NCBI RefSeq assembly: GCF_000981805.1
Contig: NZ_CP011132.1
Coordinates: 2,480,001-2,544,000, forward strand
DNA: 64,000 nt
Direction: 5' to 3'
Origin: Citrobacter amalonaticus Y19
GTDB taxonomy: Bacteria; Pseudomonadota; Gammaproteobacteria; Enterobacterales; Enterobacteriaceae
Below are positions 9,131-18,372 of this stretch, in pieces. Below the pieces are notes generated by a model, which did not search any database, was not told where the DNA came from, and saw only the letters and a program-made list of their open reading frames with translations. How positions within the stretch are numbered: position 1 is the stretch's first letter; the number at the start of each line of letters is the position of its first letter. Made by a program: the position numbers and the translations under genes.

Positions 9131-9179
9131 GATGAAAGCGCTTACATCCATTTTGTTAATGATTGTGATCCAGATCGTT
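9131..9179 (-). promoter_or_regulatory. galS operator and CRP-like site
   Basis: GATGAAAGCGCTTACATC (9131-9148) is a gal-type operator related to the one at mglB, and TGTGATCCAGATCGTT (9164-9179) is a partial CRP match (TGTGA-N6-TCgtt). Both lie about 100-145 bp upstream of galS, overlapping the 3' end of yeiB, which fits autoregulation of galS. Confidence 0.65.
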
Positions 9180-10335
9180 ATCTGGATGTATGGGACAATG
9201 ATATCCCTGACGCACGCAGGGTTAACTGCCGCCAGAGCCACTCCACCGGGCCCTGGGGAAAAAATCGCAGCCAGATAACGGAGAAAAGCAGGTTCGCCAG
9301 CCACACCGGGAAAACAAACAGCAGCAGCTCAAGACGGTCAAATTTCATAAATAAGCCGAATTGATAAAACAGTGTGGTGCAAATCAGGGTTTGCAGCAGA
9401 TAATTCGTCAGCGCCATTCGTCCGACGCAGGCAATCGCGAGAACGATTTTACTGCGGCTAAGCTGCGGCCAGTAACCAAACATCAACGCGGTATAGCCGA
9501 GCGTCTGAAACGGCGCGCTGAGTTCACGCGGGGCCTGTAACAGGAAAGCACACCAGCGATAGTCCCAGTCCAGTTGCCACTGTGCGACCACGGCAGGTAG
9601 ATTGATTAGCAGTCCCACAGCAACCAGTAAAAAGCCGCTGCGTCGATAATGCGAAAGGCGAAACTGTCCTTTCAGCCAGCCACTGCGCATCAGCGCGGCC
9701 CCGAGCAACATCATGCCCGCCAGTTGCCAGCCGTACTGCGCACCGAGCGCCAGCAGGCTGTTTGATAATCCTTCAACCCGATTGCTGATAGCGTCGACGC
9801 CGCCGTTAACTTTCCAGAATTTTTCATACAGTAAGGCTGAGGCATCCGGCGTCCAGGCACGATTAGAGGCGCTACCGGAAATCGCACCCAGTAACAACAG
9901 GACGCCAATTCCAACCAGATAGAGCAGCACCCCGGTGTTAAACAGGCTTTTCACCGACGGCGCATCGCGCACCAGTCGCCAGCAGATCAGCCCCACCAGC
10001 CCATAGGCCAGCAGAATATCGCCATCCCAGAACAGCAAAGCATGAATAAAACCGAGCAACACCAGCAGAGTCAGACGGGACTGGATCCAGCGCTTGCCGC
10101 GTGGCAGCAGCATTTGCAGGCCCGCCCCAAACAGCAGCGCAAAAAGGGTGAGGAATTTTACCTGGGCGAACAGATCCAGAATGGCCCAGGTCCAGGCATC
10201 TGAAGCGGTAATACTTCCGTACCAGGCAGGATTGAGATAAGCCGCCTTTGGCAGACCAAAGGCGCTGATATTCAACAGCAGGATGCCAAGGATGGCGACG
10301 CCACGAACAAAATCCAGCGTGACATTACGCTCCAT
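9178..10335 (-). CDS. yeiB: YeiB, DUF418 inner membrane protein
   Basis: A 385-residue polytopic membrane protein of the YeiB/DUF418 family (about ten hydrophobic segments), beginning with the typical RxxxLDFVRGVAILGILLLN-like signature and ending with a C-terminal DUF418 block (WLRFFPQGPVEWLWRQLT). It belongs to the wider acyltransferase-like membrane clan; no substrate is established. It lies 14 bp downstream of folE on the same strand, so folE-yeiB is a probable operon, as in E. coli. Confidence 0.92.
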   Translation of the reverse strand: MERNVTLDFVRGVAILGILLLNISAFGLPKAAYLNPAWYGSITASDAWTWAILDLFAQVKFLTLFALLFGAGLQMLLPRGKRWIQSRLTLLVLLGFIHALLFWDGDILLAYGLVGLICWRLVRDAPSVKSLFNTGVLLYLVGIGVLLLLGAISGSASNRAWTPDASALLYEKFWKVNGGVDAISNRVEGLSNSLLALGAQYGWQLAGMMLLGAALMRSGWLKGQFRLSHYRRSGFLLVAVGLLINLPAVVAQWQLDWDYRWCAFLLQAPRELSAPFQTLGYTALMFGYWPQLSRSKIVLAIACVGRMALTNYLLQTLICTTLFYQFGLFMKFDRLELLLFVFPVWLANLLFSVIWLRFFPQGPVEWLWRQLTLRASGISLSHTSR

Positions 10336-10349
10336 AGCCCCTGCCTTAA

Positions 10350-11018
10350 TCAGTTGTGATGACGTACCGCGCGCAAAAATTCCTGACGCGTATTCTGGCT
10401 TGATTTGAACAGGCCACCAAGCGAGGTGGTGGTGGTCGCACTGGTGGCGTCGCGAATACCGCGCGCTTTCACACAGTAATGCACTGCATCAATCGATACC
10501 GCCACGTTGTTGGTCCCCAGCAGGGTTTGCAGCGCAGTCAGGATTTGCTGCGTTAACCGCTCCTGTACCTGCGGACGTTGGGCAAAGAACTGGACAATGC
10601 GGTTGATCTTCGACAGACCAATCACAGAATCTTTCGGGATATAGGCCACGGTGGCTTTGCCATCAATGGTCACGAAGTGATGCTCACAGGTACTGGTCAG
10701 CGTGATGTCGCGTACCGTCACCATCTCATCGACTTTCATTTTGTTTTCAATGACGGTGATTTTCGGGAAATTGGCGTAATCCAGCCCCGAGAAAATCTCA
10801 TCAACATACATTTTGGCGATGCGATGTGGCGTTTCCATCAGGCTGTCATCGCTCAGATCGAGATTCAACAACTGCATGATCTCGGTCATATGGCCTGAGA
10901 TAAGACGTTTGCGCGTTTCGTTATCCATCTCATGCACGGGCGGACGCAGCGGCGTTTCCAGCCCTCGCGCTACCAGCGCTTCATGAACCAGGGCCGCTTC
11001 TTTACTGAGTGATGACAT
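10350..11018 (-). CDS. folE: GTP cyclohydrolase I
   Basis: A 222-residue GTP cyclohydrolase I, which converts GTP to 7,8-dihydroneopterin triphosphate, the first step of folate synthesis. The zinc and active-site residues are visible in TSTCEHHFV (Cys, His, His) and VHYCVKARG (second zinc Cys). It is the same length as the E. coli homodecameric enzyme. RBS AGGAGAA precedes the ATG. A palindrome upstream could be a MetJ operator. It is co-oriented with yeiB. Confidence 0.97.
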   Translation of the reverse strand: MSSLSKEAALVHEALVARGLETPLRPPVHEMDNETRKRLISGHMTEIMQLLNLDLSDDSLMETPHRIAKMYVDEIFSGLDYANFPKITVIENKMKVDEMVTVRDITLTSTCEHHFVTIDGKATVAYIPKDSVIGLSKINRIVQFFAQRPQVQERLTQQILTALQTLLGTNNVAVSIDAVHYCVKARGIRDATSATTTTSLGGLFKSSQNTRQEFLRAVRHHN

Positions 11019-11071
11019 TTATTCTTCTCCTGCAGGTGTGGCGTCTCTGCCCTACGTGGGGCAAAGTTTTT

Positions 11072-11087
11072 AGGCTGTAGACAGCCT
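11072..11087 (-). promoter_or_regulatory. Perfect palindrome upstream of folE (possible MetJ operator)
   Basis: AGGCTGTAGACAGCCT is a perfect 16-bp palindrome 54 bp upstream of folE. E. coli folE is a known MetJ target and MetJ binds tandem 8-mers related to AGACGTCT; each half here matches that only partly. The rest of the 307-bp folE-yeiG gap holds promoter-like AT-rich sequence and no gene. Confidence 0.4.
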
Positions 11088-11325
11088 GATTATTGTGCGT
11101 GAGGCCGCGCACATAATCCAGTATTCGCAACGATAATTATTGAAATCGCCGTCGCCTTTCAAATCGTGTTTTGCAAAAGGCAGCGGGAAGGGTTATATCG
11201 ACTGCTATCGATGATGAAGCATGTCTGCGCAATGCGGAAGTGAAAGTTACTCACAGTGCCATGAATTATCTGTATTATGGGGAGTTTGCGAACACATTCA
11301 GGTTCAACACAACAAGGAGCCACGC

Positions 11326-12162
11326 ATGGAAATGCTCGAAGAGCACCGCTGTTTTGAAGGCTGGCAGCAACGCTGGCGACACGACTCCACCACGCTGAAC
11401 TGCACAATGACGTTCAGCATTTTTCTCCCCCCGCCTCGCGATACCACCCCTCCGCCGGTGCTGTACTGGCTGTCCGGGTTAACCTGTAATGATGAAAACT
11501 TTACCACCAAAGCTGGCGCGCAGCGTATTGCGGCAGAATTGGGTATCGTTTTAGTCATGCCGGATACCAGCCCACGCGGCGAACAGGTCGCCAACGATGA
11601 AGGTTATGATCTGGGCCAGGGAGCCGGTTTTTATCTCAATGCGACGCAGCAACCCTGGGCTGCCCATTTCCGCATGTATGACTACGTGCGCGATGAACTC
11701 CCGGCGCTGATTCAGGCGCATTTTAACGTCAGCGAACGCTGCGCGATCAGTGGACACTCAATGGGCGGGCACGGCGCGCTGATCATGGCGTTGAAAAATC
11801 CGGGCAAGTACACCAGCGTCTCCGCCTTCGCGCCAATCGTTAATCCGTGCCGCGTTCCCTGGGGCGAGAAAGCGTTTCGCGCCTATCTGGGTGAAGATCA
11901 CGCCGCATGGGCCCAATGGGACAGCTGTGCACTGATGTACGCCAGCCAGCCGGAAGATGCCATCCCGACGCTGATTGACCAGGGTGACAGCGATCAGTTT
12001 CTGGCCGATCAGCTACAACCCGCCGTTCTTGCAGAAGCCGCTCGTCAAACCGCCTGGCCGATGACGTTGCGTATTCAGCCCGGCTACGATCACAGCTATT
12101 ACTTTATTGCCTCATTCATTGAGGATCATCTGCGCTTCCATGCCGAACATTTGATGAAATAA
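11326..12162 (+). CDS. yeiG: S-formylglutathione hydrolase YeiG
   Basis: A 278-residue serine hydrolase of the esterase D/FghA family, which hydrolyses S-formylglutathione to formate and glutathione in formaldehyde detoxification. The nucleophile elbow GHSMGGHGAL carries the catalytic Ser; the Asp (near QGDSDQF) and His (PGYDHSYYF) complete the triad. The ATG at 11326 has AAGGAG 7 bp upstream and gives the 278-residue E. coli length; the longer frame starting at 11221 is not supported. A terminator follows directly. Confidence 0.95.
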   Translation: MEMLEEHRCFEGWQQRWRHDSTTLNCTMTFSIFLPPPRDTTPPPVLYWLSGLTCNDENFTTKAGAQRIAAELGIVLVMPDTSPRGEQVANDEGYDLGQGAGFYLNATQQPWAAHFRMYDYVRDELPALIQAHFNVSERCAISGHSMGGHGALIMALKNPGKYTSVSAFAPIVNPCRVPWGEKAFRAYLGEDHAAWAQWDSCALMYASQPEDAIPTLIDQGDSDQFLADQLQPAVLAEAARQTAWPMTLRIQPGYDHSYYFIASFIEDHLRFHAEHLMK

Positions 12163-12167
12163 CCCCA

Positions 12168-12190
12168 GGAGGGCAATGCGCCCTCCTTTT
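12168..12190 (+). terminator. Rho-independent terminator after yeiG
   Basis: A 7-bp GC-rich stem GGAGGGC/GCCCTCC with a short loop followed by TTTT, starting 5 bp after the yeiG stop. Confidence 0.85.
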
Positions 12191-12288
12191 CTTCGTTACT
12201 TCTCCATTATTTCTTCATTTTTCCCTCACATTTACGTTCCCCTATCTCGTTGACTTCAAAGGATTTCCCTTACAAATCAAACAAACGC

Positions 12289-12308
12289 AAATGATTTCAA
12301 TTATCATT
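12289..12308 (+). promoter_or_regulatory. Fur box upstream of cirA
   Basis: AAATGATTTCAATTATCATT resembles the Fur consensus GATAATGATAATCATTATC as two converging TGAtt/aaTTATCA half-sites, about 140 bp upstream of the cirA start. E. coli cirA is Fur-repressed, so this is the expected operator. The surrounding 283-bp gap is AT-rich and otherwise empty. Confidence 0.7.
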
Positions 12309-12445
12309 AGTGTTTACAAATATTCATTCTTTTGTACAATTCCCCTCGCTTCTTTACCGCAAAGAGTTCTTAAAAGACAAACACATACAGTTGTCATGGC
12401 CTTTCACATGACATGCGGATTTTACTCGTTTAATGGAATGACAAA

Positions 12446-14431
12446 ATGACTATACCTCACGTTAAGGCTATTGCCGTCGTAGTCAGCGCGGCGTGCCTCC
12501 CATCGTTCGTTCATGCTGCCGATCAGGATACCGTTGTTGTGACCGCAACGGGATTTGAGCAGAAAATCCAGAATGCCCCGGCTTCAATTTCGGTTATTTC
12601 AAAACAGCAAATTGAAGATAAAGCTTACCGTGACGTTACCGATGCGCTGAAAGATGTGCCTGGCGTGGTGGTCACCGGCGGGGGCAGCAGCAGCGATATC
12701 AGCATCCGCGGGATGGCGTCGCAGTACACGCTGTTCCTGGTGAACGGCAAACGTATCAGCACTCGCGGTACACGTCCGAACAGCGATAACTCTGGGATCG
12801 AACAGGGCTGGCTGCCACCGCTGGAGTCCATCGAGCGAATCGAGGTCATCCGTGGCCCGATGTCATCGCTGTACGGCTCCGATGCGATGGGCGGCGTAAT
12901 TAACGTGATCACCAAAAAAGTGTCTAACACCAAAGGCTGGACCGGTTCACTGCACGGTGATGCCACCTTCCAGGAAAACAGCGATTCCGGCGATCTGTTC
13001 CAGACCAATGCCTATGCTTCTGGCCCGCTGATCGACGGCCTGCTGGGCGCGAAAGTCACCGGGCTGCTGTCTCGCCGCGCAGAAGACCAGATCGTCAACG
13101 GCTACAATGAGCAACGCCTGCGTAACGGCGGTCTGACCCTTAACTTTACGCCGGACGATAAGAACGACATCGATTTTGATATCGCCCGTGAATTGCAGGA
13201 TCGCGACAGTACGCCTGGCAAATCCATGGCCGCAGAGACCTGCCGTAACGGAACCTGTAAACCCAATACAAAAAGTGAAAACCGCTATGAGCACACCACG
13301 TACTCATTAACGCACAGCGGCTATTACGATGAATTCAACACCACCAGCTATATCCAGCAGGAAGAGACCAACAACCCAGGCCGTGAGATGAAGTCGTACA
13401 ACACGATCTTCAATAACCAGAACCAGATTTTCCTCGGTGCCCATACCCTGACGCTGGGCGGTCAGTATCGTTATGAAAAACTGAGCGATACCGGCAACCA
13501 ACTGAAAGCGGCTGAGGGTCTGGACAAACTGACCCGCTGGAGCTGGGCGCTGTTTGCAGAAGATGAATGGGCGATGACCGACAGCTTTACTCTGACCGGT
13601 GGGATCCGCATGGATAAAGACGAAAACTACGGCGACAACTGGACGCCGCGTGGTTATGGCGTCTGGCATCTGAGCGATCAATGGACCTTAAAAGGTGGCG
13701 TCTCCGCAGGCTACCGCGCGCCGGATTTGCGTCAGTCCTCCGCAAACTGGGGCCAGGTCACCGGTGGGGGTCGTCTGAATGGCATTATCGTCGGTAACCC
13801 GGATCTGAAGCCGGAAAAGAGCCTGAGCGAAGAACTGGGACTGCTGTGGGATAACGGCGACAACCTCAACGCCGGCGTCACCCTGTTCAATACCGATTTC
13901 AAAGACAAGATCACCGAAGTTCGCCGCTGTAACAGCAGCGCCGATCCGGTCTGTACGATTGGCAGTGAAAGTTATGATTTTGTCAGCGATCGCGTGAACG
14001 TTGATAAAGCCAACATGCGCGGCGTGGAATCGACATTCGGCTGGAAGATGACTCGCGACCTGAACTGGACGGCCAACTACACTTATACCGAGTCAGAACA
14101 GAAAAGCGGCCAATTCGAAGGCAAGCCGTTAAACAAAATGCCAAAGCATATGTTTAACACGACGCTGGACTGGCAGGCGACTGAGACGGTGGGCTTCTGG
14201 AGTCGTCTGAACTTCCGCGGTAAAACCTCTGAATATCTGAGCCGCACCTCAATGTCGCAAGGTACGCCGTCCTACACGCAGGTTGATGTCGGTCTGCGTT
14301 ACAACGCGAACAAGAACCTGCTGGTGACGGCTGGGGTGTATAACGCGCTGGATAAACAGATTGATTACGATACCTACGACACTATCCTCGATGGTCGTCG
14401 CTATACGGTGGGTCTGACGTACAACTTCTGA
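12446..14431 (+). CDS. cirA: TonB-dependent catecholate siderophore/colicin I receptor
   Basis: A 661-residue outer membrane receptor. A signal peptide of about 24 residues (cleavage after VHA) is followed by a TonB box (DTVVVTATG), a plug domain with LYGSDAMGGVINV, and a 22-strand barrel ending in the outer-membrane signature YTVGLTYNF with C-terminal Phe. CirA imports ferric catechol compounds such as dihydroxybenzoylserine and is the colicin Ia/Ib receptor and a cefiderocol entry route. Control is probably by Fur from the site upstream. The length matches E. coli CirA (about 663). Confidence 0.97.
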   Translation: MTIPHVKAIAVVVSAACLPSFVHAADQDTVVVTATGFEQKIQNAPASISVISKQQIEDKAYRDVTDALKDVPGVVVTGGGSSSDISIRGMASQYTLFLVNGKRISTRGTRPNSDNSGIEQGWLPPLESIERIEVIRGPMSSLYGSDAMGGVINVITKKVSNTKGWTGSLHGDATFQENSDSGDLFQTNAYASGPLIDGLLGAKVTGLLSRRAEDQIVNGYNEQRLRNGGLTLNFTPDDKNDIDFDIARELQDRDSTPGKSMAAETCRNGTCKPNTKSENRYEHTTYSLTHSGYYDEFNTTSYIQQEETNNPGREMKSYNTIFNNQNQIFLGAHTLTLGGQYRYEKLSDTGNQLKAAEGLDKLTRWSWALFAEDEWAMTDSFTLTGGIRMDKDENYGDNWTPRGYGVWHLSDQWTLKGGVSAGYRAPDLRQSSANWGQVTGGGRLNGIIVGNPDLKPEKSLSEELGLLWDNGDNLNAGVTLFNTDFKDKITEVRRCNSSADPVCTIGSESYDFVSDRVNVDKANMRGVESTFGWKMTRDLNWTANYTYTESEQKSGQFEGKPLNKMPKHMFNTTLDWQATETVGFWSRLNFRGKTSEYLSRTSMSQGTPSYTQVDVGLRYNANKNLLVTAGVYNALDKQIDYDTYDTILDGRRYTVGLTYNF

Positions 14432-14443
14432 GCCTGCTTCAAC

Positions 14444-14474
14444 AAAAAGCCCCGACATGTCGGGGCTTTTTTTT
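14444..14474. terminator. Bidirectional terminator between cirA and lysP
   Basis: A perfect 10-bp stem (GCCCCGACAT with its complement overlapping at the centre) flanked by A5 on the left and T8 on the right, placed between convergent cirA and lysP, so it serves both strands. Confidence 0.9.
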
Positions 14475-14495
14475 ATCGCTTCACTTGTGCGGTGA

Positions 14496-15968
14496 CTATT
14501 GCTTCTTCACACGTTCCGGGAAGTGCATTTCACTGTAACGAACAAAGTGAGTCCCTCGGGTCAGCTTATAGCCGAACCAGATAATCAGGAACAGCGGGAT
14601 ACCGATATAGGTTGCCGCGACGCCGCCCCAGTCAATGGTGTCTTTCAGGAACGCTTCGTAGTTCTGCCCCAGCGTGATGATAAGACACAGGACGAACGCG
14701 AAGATCGGCCCCAGCGGGAAGAAACCTGAACGGTACGGCAGATCCTTCACGTCATGGCCCTGCATGACATAGCCGCGACGGAAACGATAGTGGCTGATGG
14801 CAATCCCCAGCCAGGCGATAAAGCCCGTCATCCCGGACGTGTTCAACAACCACAGGTAAACCGTCTGGTTACCGAACATTGAGGTCAGGAAGCACAGGCC
14901 GGCAATCACCGTGGTGGCGTACAGCGCATTACGCGGAACACCGCCACGAGAGAGCTTCGCGAAAATACGCGGCGCTTTGCCATCGCAGGCCAGGGTGTAA
15001 AGCATACGGGTTGACGCATACATCCCGGAGTTACCCGCCGACAGCACCGCCGTCAGGATCACCGCATTCATCACCGCCGCCGCAGAGAGCAGACCGGCAT
15101 GCTGGAAGACCAATGTGAACGGGCTGACGCTGATATCTTTCACATCATTACGCAGCAGGCTTGGGTCGGTGTACGGGATGATCAGGCTGATAATCAGAAT
15201 CGCAAAGACATAGAACAGCAGGATTCGCCAGAACACCTGACGCACCGCGCGCGGAATGTTCTTTTCCGGATCTTCAGATTCACCAGCCGCAATACCAATT
15301 AGCTCCGTCCCCTGGAAAGAGAAGCCGACTATCATCGCCACGCCAATCATGGCCGCAAAGCCACCGGCAAACGGCGCATCGCCCGTCGTCCAGTTGCTCC
15401 AGCCCACCGGCTGGGCACCCTTGAAGATGCCGACGATCATCATCACACCAACAATGATGAAGATAATCACGGTTGCCACTTTGATCAGTGAGAACCAGTA
15501 TTCCGCTTCACCAAAGCCTCTGACCGAGATGTAGTTCAGCAAGAAGATCACACCGAGGAACAGCGCGCTCCAGATCCAGCCTGGGGTATCGGGGAACCAC
15601 CAGTTCATCACCAGTTGTGCCGCTACAAGGTCAACAGCGATGGTCACCGCCCAGTTGTACCAGTAGTTCCAGCCCAGCGCGAAGCCGAAGCCTTCTTCAA
15701 CATAGTTCTGACCGTAGGTCGCAAACGAACCGGACACCGGCATATACGCCGCCAGTTCGCCAAGACTGGTCATCAGGAAGTACACCATCAGGCCAATCAG
15801 AATATAGGAAAACAACGCACCGCCAGGACCCGCTGCGGAAATGGTGGCACCAGACGCAACGAAAAGGCCGGTACCGATGGAGCCGCCGATGGCGATCATC
15901 GTCAGGTGACGCGCCTTCAGTTCGCGACGTAACGCGGGCGCTTCTGTGGTTTTAGTTTCGGAAACCAT
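14496..15968 (-). CDS. lysP: Lysine-specific permease LysP
   Basis: A 490-residue amino acid permease of the APC family with 12 membrane segments. The N-terminal signature IAIGGSIGTGLFVASG and the block GTELIGIAAGESEDPEKNIPRA are characteristic. LysP imports L-lysine by proton symport and also inhibits the pH sensor CadC in E. coli. Known control is by ArgP; its site was not identified in the 185-bp gap upstream, which holds no other gene. Confidence 0.96.
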   Translation of the reverse strand: MVSETKTTEAPALRRELKARHLTMIAIGGSIGTGLFVASGATISAAGPGGALFSYILIGLMVYFLMTSLGELAAYMPVSGSFATYGQNYVEEGFGFALGWNYWYNWAVTIAVDLVAAQLVMNWWFPDTPGWIWSALFLGVIFLLNYISVRGFGEAEYWFSLIKVATVIIFIIVGVMMIVGIFKGAQPVGWSNWTTGDAPFAGGFAAMIGVAMIVGFSFQGTELIGIAAGESEDPEKNIPRAVRQVFWRILLFYVFAILIISLIIPYTDPSLLRNDVKDISVSPFTLVFQHAGLLSAAAVMNAVILTAVLSAGNSGMYASTRMLYTLACDGKAPRIFAKLSRGGVPRNALYATTVIAGLCFLTSMFGNQTVYLWLLNTSGMTGFIAWLGIAISHYRFRRGYVMQGHDVKDLPYRSGFFPLGPIFAFVLCLIITLGQNYEAFLKDTIDWGGVAATYIGIPLFLIIWFGYKLTRGTHFVRYSEMHFPERVKKQ

Positions 15969-16153
15969 GTGAAAATGCTATCCATCCAAAAAATGAGGCG
16001 CGATTGTAACAGACGAAACGCTCTCCTTCTGGCACAAATGCGCTGTTATAAGAGACCTTCATGACTGGCCGCGGATTATAAGTAATAGCAGAGAACGGTG
16101 GGCTTACTGCCCCCAGAACGGATCACCGTCAGGCGCTCCGTTCCCGGAAGGTA

Positions 16154-17017
16154 TTATTCGCAATAACTCAGGAAGCGCTGCAGCGCGTTGGAGAGGTGTT
16201 TCTGGCGATGGTGGATCCGCCAGAGCGTACGCACCAGGCGCGGAAGCGGCACCGCGACTTCACTGAGCGTTCCTGCCTGGAGCTGTTCATCAATCACCCG
16301 GCGCGACAGGCAGCTAATTCCCAGTCCATGACGCACGGCGTGCTTGATGGCTTCGGAATTTCCCAGTTCCATCGCCATTTCAAATTTGGGTAAGTGCGAC
16401 AACAGCAGATAATCCACAATCTCCCGCGTTCCGGAACCGCGCTCGCGCAGGATCCAGGGGGCAGCAGCGAGTTGTTCAAGCGTTACCGGTCCCTGCGCCA
16501 GTGGCGAAGTCGGCGCGGCGAATACCACCAGTTCATCTTCCAGCCACGGCTCCGAGATGATTTCCGTATTGTGGCACGGCCCTTCGATAAGCCCAATGTC
16601 GACCCGAAAATCAAGCACCGCCGTAATCACGTCCTGACTGTTACCGACGCTGAGTTCCAGGGGAAGAGTGGGGAAATCACGACGATAACGGGCGATCACC
16701 CCCGGAAGAATATAGTTGCCGATAGTGCTGCTGGCGTACACGCGGATAGCGCCGTTGTCTTCGCGGAACAACTGCTCAATCTCCACCGCCTGCTCCAGTA
16801 ACGCCAGCGCCCGCGGATAAAGCAAGCGCCCATGTTCATTCACCACCAGCCGTTTGCCTACACGATCGAAAAGCTGAACACCCAACTGACCTTCCAGATC
16901 GGTCAGCGCCGCACTGACCGCCGACTGCGACAGCGCCAGCATCACTGACGCTTGCGTCGTTGAGCCGCTTTTCAAAACTTCGGTAAAAACTTCAAGTTGC
17001 CGCAGGGTGATGTGCAT
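16154..17017 (-). CDS. yeiE: LysR-type regulator YeiE
   Basis: A 287-residue LysR regulator with the N-terminal HTH (LRQLEVFTEVLKSGSTTQAS, then LALSQSAVSAALTDLE) and an effector domain (ILRERGSGTREIVD). Recent literature links YeiE to sulfite response and to activation of the divergent yeiH. The 99-bp divergent gap from yeiE to yeiH would hold the shared regulatory region. It is slightly shorter than the 293-residue E. coli protein, with the difference at the C-terminus. Confidence 0.94.
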   Translation of the reverse strand: MHITLRQLEVFTEVLKSGSTTQASVMLALSQSAVSAALTDLEGQLGVQLFDRVGKRLVVNEHGRLLYPRALALLEQAVEIEQLFREDNGAIRVYASSTIGNYILPGVIARYRRDFPTLPLELSVGNSQDVITAVLDFRVDIGLIEGPCHNTEIISEPWLEDELVVFAAPTSPLAQGPVTLEQLAAAPWILRERGSGTREIVDYLLLSHLPKFEMAMELGNSEAIKHAVRHGLGISCLSRRVIDEQLQAGTLSEVAVPLPRLVRTLWRIHHRQKHLSNALQRFLSYCE

Positions 17018-17116
17018 GGTCGCTTACCACTTATAAAGATTAATTATAAATATATAATCAATTTTATTTTTAAGCCAGTTCGCCGTAACCTTTTGCCCAT
17101 AAAAGAGGAGAAGGCA

Positions 17117-18166
17117 ATGACAGAACTCACCTTAACGAATCACCGTCGAACAATGTGGCATTTTATTCCGGGGCTTGCCCTCAGTGCAGTTATTACCGGG
17201 GTTGCCTTATGGGGCGGGTCCATTCCCGCCGTGGCAGGTGCCGGGTTCAGCGCCCTCACCTTAGCAATCTTGTTGGGGATGGTGATGGGTAACACCGTCT
17301 ATCCGCAGATCTGGAAAAGCTGTGACGGCGGCGTCCTGTTTGCCAAGCAACATTTATTACGGCTGGGGATCATCCTCTACGGCTTTCGCCTCACCTTCGC
17401 GCAAATTGCTGACGTGGGTGTCAGCGGTATTCTGATCGACGTTCTGACGCTGTCCAGCACCTTTATGCTGGCCTGCTTTCTGGGTCAGAAGGTCTTTGGT
17501 CTGGATCGCCAGACCAGTTGGTTAATCGGCGCGGGCAGCAGTATTTGCGGTGCGGCGGCGGTACTGGCGACGGAACCCGTCGTGAAAGCCGAAGCCAGCA
17601 AAGTCACGGTCGCCGTCGCGACGGTGGTGATCTTCGGCACGATGGCGATTTTCCTCTACCCGGCGATGTATCCACTGCTGGCACATTGGTTTAGCCCGGA
17701 AACGTACGGTATTTTTATTGGCTCCACCATGCATGAAGTGGCACAGGTTGTGGCGGCAGGACACGCGATCAACCCGGATGCGGAAAACGCAGCGGTGATT
17801 GCCAAAATGCTGCGCGTCATGATGCTGGCTCCATTCCTCATCTTTATGGCCGCACGTGTTAAGCAACTGTCACCGGCCAGCGGTGGGGAAAAAAGCAAAA
17901 TCACCATTCCGTGGTTTGCCATCCTGTTCATCGTGGTTGCCATTTTCAACTCGTTCCATCTGTTGCCGCAGGCGGTAGTGAACATGCTGGTCACGCTGGA
18001 TACGGTATTGCTGGCCATGGCGATGGCGGCACTGGGGCTGACAACGCACGTGAGCGCGCTGAAGAAAGCCGGAGCGAAACCGCTGTTAATGGCACTGGTG
18101 CTGTTCATCTGGCTGATTGTCGGCGGTGGCGTGATTAACGTCCTGGTCCAGCACGTTATTGCATAA
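17117..18166 (+). CDS. yeiH: YeiH, UPF0324 membrane protein (putative sulfur-compound transporter)
   Basis: A 349-residue inner membrane protein of the UPF0324 family with about ten hydrophobic segments and the family motifs GAGSSICGAAAVLA and GSTMHEVAQVVAAG. The ATG at 17117 has AGGAGAAGG just upstream and gives the E. coli length of 349; the frame is open 40 codons earlier, but that stretch crosses the yeiE promoter. Divergent pairing with yeiE implies control by that regulator. A sulfite or sulfonate link is suggested in the literature but is not shown here. Confidence 0.93.
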   Translation: MTELTLTNHRRTMWHFIPGLALSAVITGVALWGGSIPAVAGAGFSALTLAILLGMVMGNTVYPQIWKSCDGGVLFAKQHLLRLGIILYGFRLTFAQIADVGVSGILIDVLTLSSTFMLACFLGQKVFGLDRQTSWLIGAGSSICGAAAVLATEPVVKAEASKVTVAVATVVIFGTMAIFLYPAMYPLLAHWFSPETYGIFIGSTMHEVAQVVAAGHAINPDAENAAVIAKMLRVMMLAPFLIFMAARVKQLSPASGGEKSKITIPWFAILFIVVAIFNSFHLLPQAVVNMLVTLDTVLLAMAMAALGLTTHVSALKKAGAKPLLMALVLFIWLIVGGGVINVLVQHVIA

Positions 18167-18372
18167 TTCGCTACATCCTGACCCTGTTAACCCGCTATGA
18201 TTGGGAATAATTTGTTGATTGTTTTTTCATACGCAAAATCATTCAGGTTGCATCAGGACGGCAAATCAATTTATCCCCGGGAGCGTGCATCAGTACGTGA
18301 CCGGGGTGAGTGAACGCCGCCAACGAAGAGACCGCCTGGAGGATAAAGCGTATAGGGTTAACAGGAGTTTTA